DNA from: an uncultured Oscillospiraceae bacterium
GTDB taxonomy: Bacteria; Bacillota_A; Clostridia; Oscillospirales; Acutalibacteraceae
Reading direction: 5' to 3'
NCBI GenBank assembly: GCA_910589395.1
Contig: CAJUTL010000004.1
Coordinates: 34,355 to 98,354 of the forward strand
Length of the DNA stretch: 64,000 nucleotides
The stretch's first letter is position 1. Every line of letters begins with the position of its first letter. The notes under the pieces were generated by a model. The model made no database searches. It saw nothing but the letters and a program-made list of their open reading frames with translations, and was not told the origin of the DNA. Below, piece after piece: positions 63,806 to 64,000 of the stretch. The position numbers and the translations under genes were made by a program.

Positions 63806-63841
63806 AAAGAAAGACCCATGCGAAAGCATGGGTCTTTCTTT
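63806..63841 (+). terminator. Rho-independent terminator ending the giant-protein locus
   Basis: A 16-bp perfect stem (63806-63821 with 63826-63841) with a GAAA tetraloop lies 42 bases after the stop codon of gene E. Its outer pairs are A-rich on the left and U-rich on the right, so it can serve transcription from either side. It is the only strong terminator-like hairpin found on the plus strand after 4063. Confidence 0.9.
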
Positions 63842-63952
63842 GTGCAAAAAATTCTGTTATACTAAGGAATAAATCATCCTTGTCGTTTTTTGGATTCCTT
63901 CTTCCCGCCATTTTAAAGGATGTTCCCCATTATCTTTGAGAATCCCCCCACC

Positions 63953-63988
63953 TGTCATCCTGAGGGCAGCGCCCGAAGGATCTCGTCC
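63953..63988. repeat. REP-like intergenic element (TGTCATCCTGAG...GAAGGATCTCG type)
   Basis: The sequence reads TGTCATCCTGAGGGCAGCG followed by CCCGAAGGATCTCGTCC. It folds as TCCT/AGGA, a tandem G-A internal loop, then GGGC/GCCC around a 3-base loop. It resembles the widespread intergenic TCATCCTGAGCGAAGCGAAGGATCT family, recalled from other bacterial genomes rather than searched. Positions 63842-64000 hold no gene that I can support. Confidence 0.5.
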
Positions 63989-64000
63989 TTAAAGCACTCC

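Noticed and set aside
63835..63863. TATACT with upstream TG after the final terminator, as a promoter for a gene to the right
   Set aside because: The -35 region overlaps the terminator and matches poorly, and no gene follows within the window.

Overview
The window looks like a chromosome segment from an anaerobic Bacillota (Clostridia), most likely an Oscillospiraceae-type gut commensal. The grounds are a single-chain Gram-positive-type glycyl-tRNA synthetase, S-layer homology (SLH) anchors, dockerin-type modules, moderately high G+C coding sequence, GGAGG ribosome-binding sites and near-consensus sigma-A promoters. The taxonomic call is inference.

Layout. Positions 1-1293 (minus) carry a glycyl-tRNA synthetase gene that runs off the left edge, with its promoter and leader. 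Positions 1619-3487 (minus) encode a secreted protein with an RCC1-like propeller and three SLH domains, ending at a strong terminator. A 575-nt AT-rich divergent region (3488-4062) carries back-to-back promoters. From 4063 to 63763 everything is on the plus strand: five consecutive genes for exported, very large, apparently non-enzymatic surface proteins of 2358, 4287, 9811, 2032 and 1278 residues (called A to E here). No convincing internal terminator or promoter was found between them, so they may form one transcription unit of about 60 kb, closed by a strong hairpin at 63806-63841. The last 160 bases hold only a REP-like intergenic element.

How the genes may work together. A and E end in an InlB-like repeat followed by three SLH domains, so they should bind the cell wall. 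B ends in a canonical type I dockerin. C and D end in a different, degenerate dockerin-like pair of 22-residue segments behind a shared module of about 210 residues. A, C, D and E start, after the signal peptide, with a beta-rich domain whose layout suggests a cohesin-like fold; A resembles C, and D resembles E. The simplest model is a non-covalent fibre or scaffold: wall-bound A and E present receptor domains, dockerin-bearing C, D and possibly B plug in, and C and D can extend the chain because they carry both a dockerin-like and a cohesin-like end. C (about 1 MDa) is mostly a rod of about 83 Ig-like modules built around a D-Q-Y-G core, in which two module types alternate. No cellulase or other enzyme domain was recognised, so this would be a cohesin/dockerin-style architecture without enzymes.

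A second notable signal is a 677-bp segment that is essentially identical in the 3' ends of C and D while the flanks are only distantly similar, which suggests recent gene conversion. The domain calls were made by eye, without profile or structure searches.
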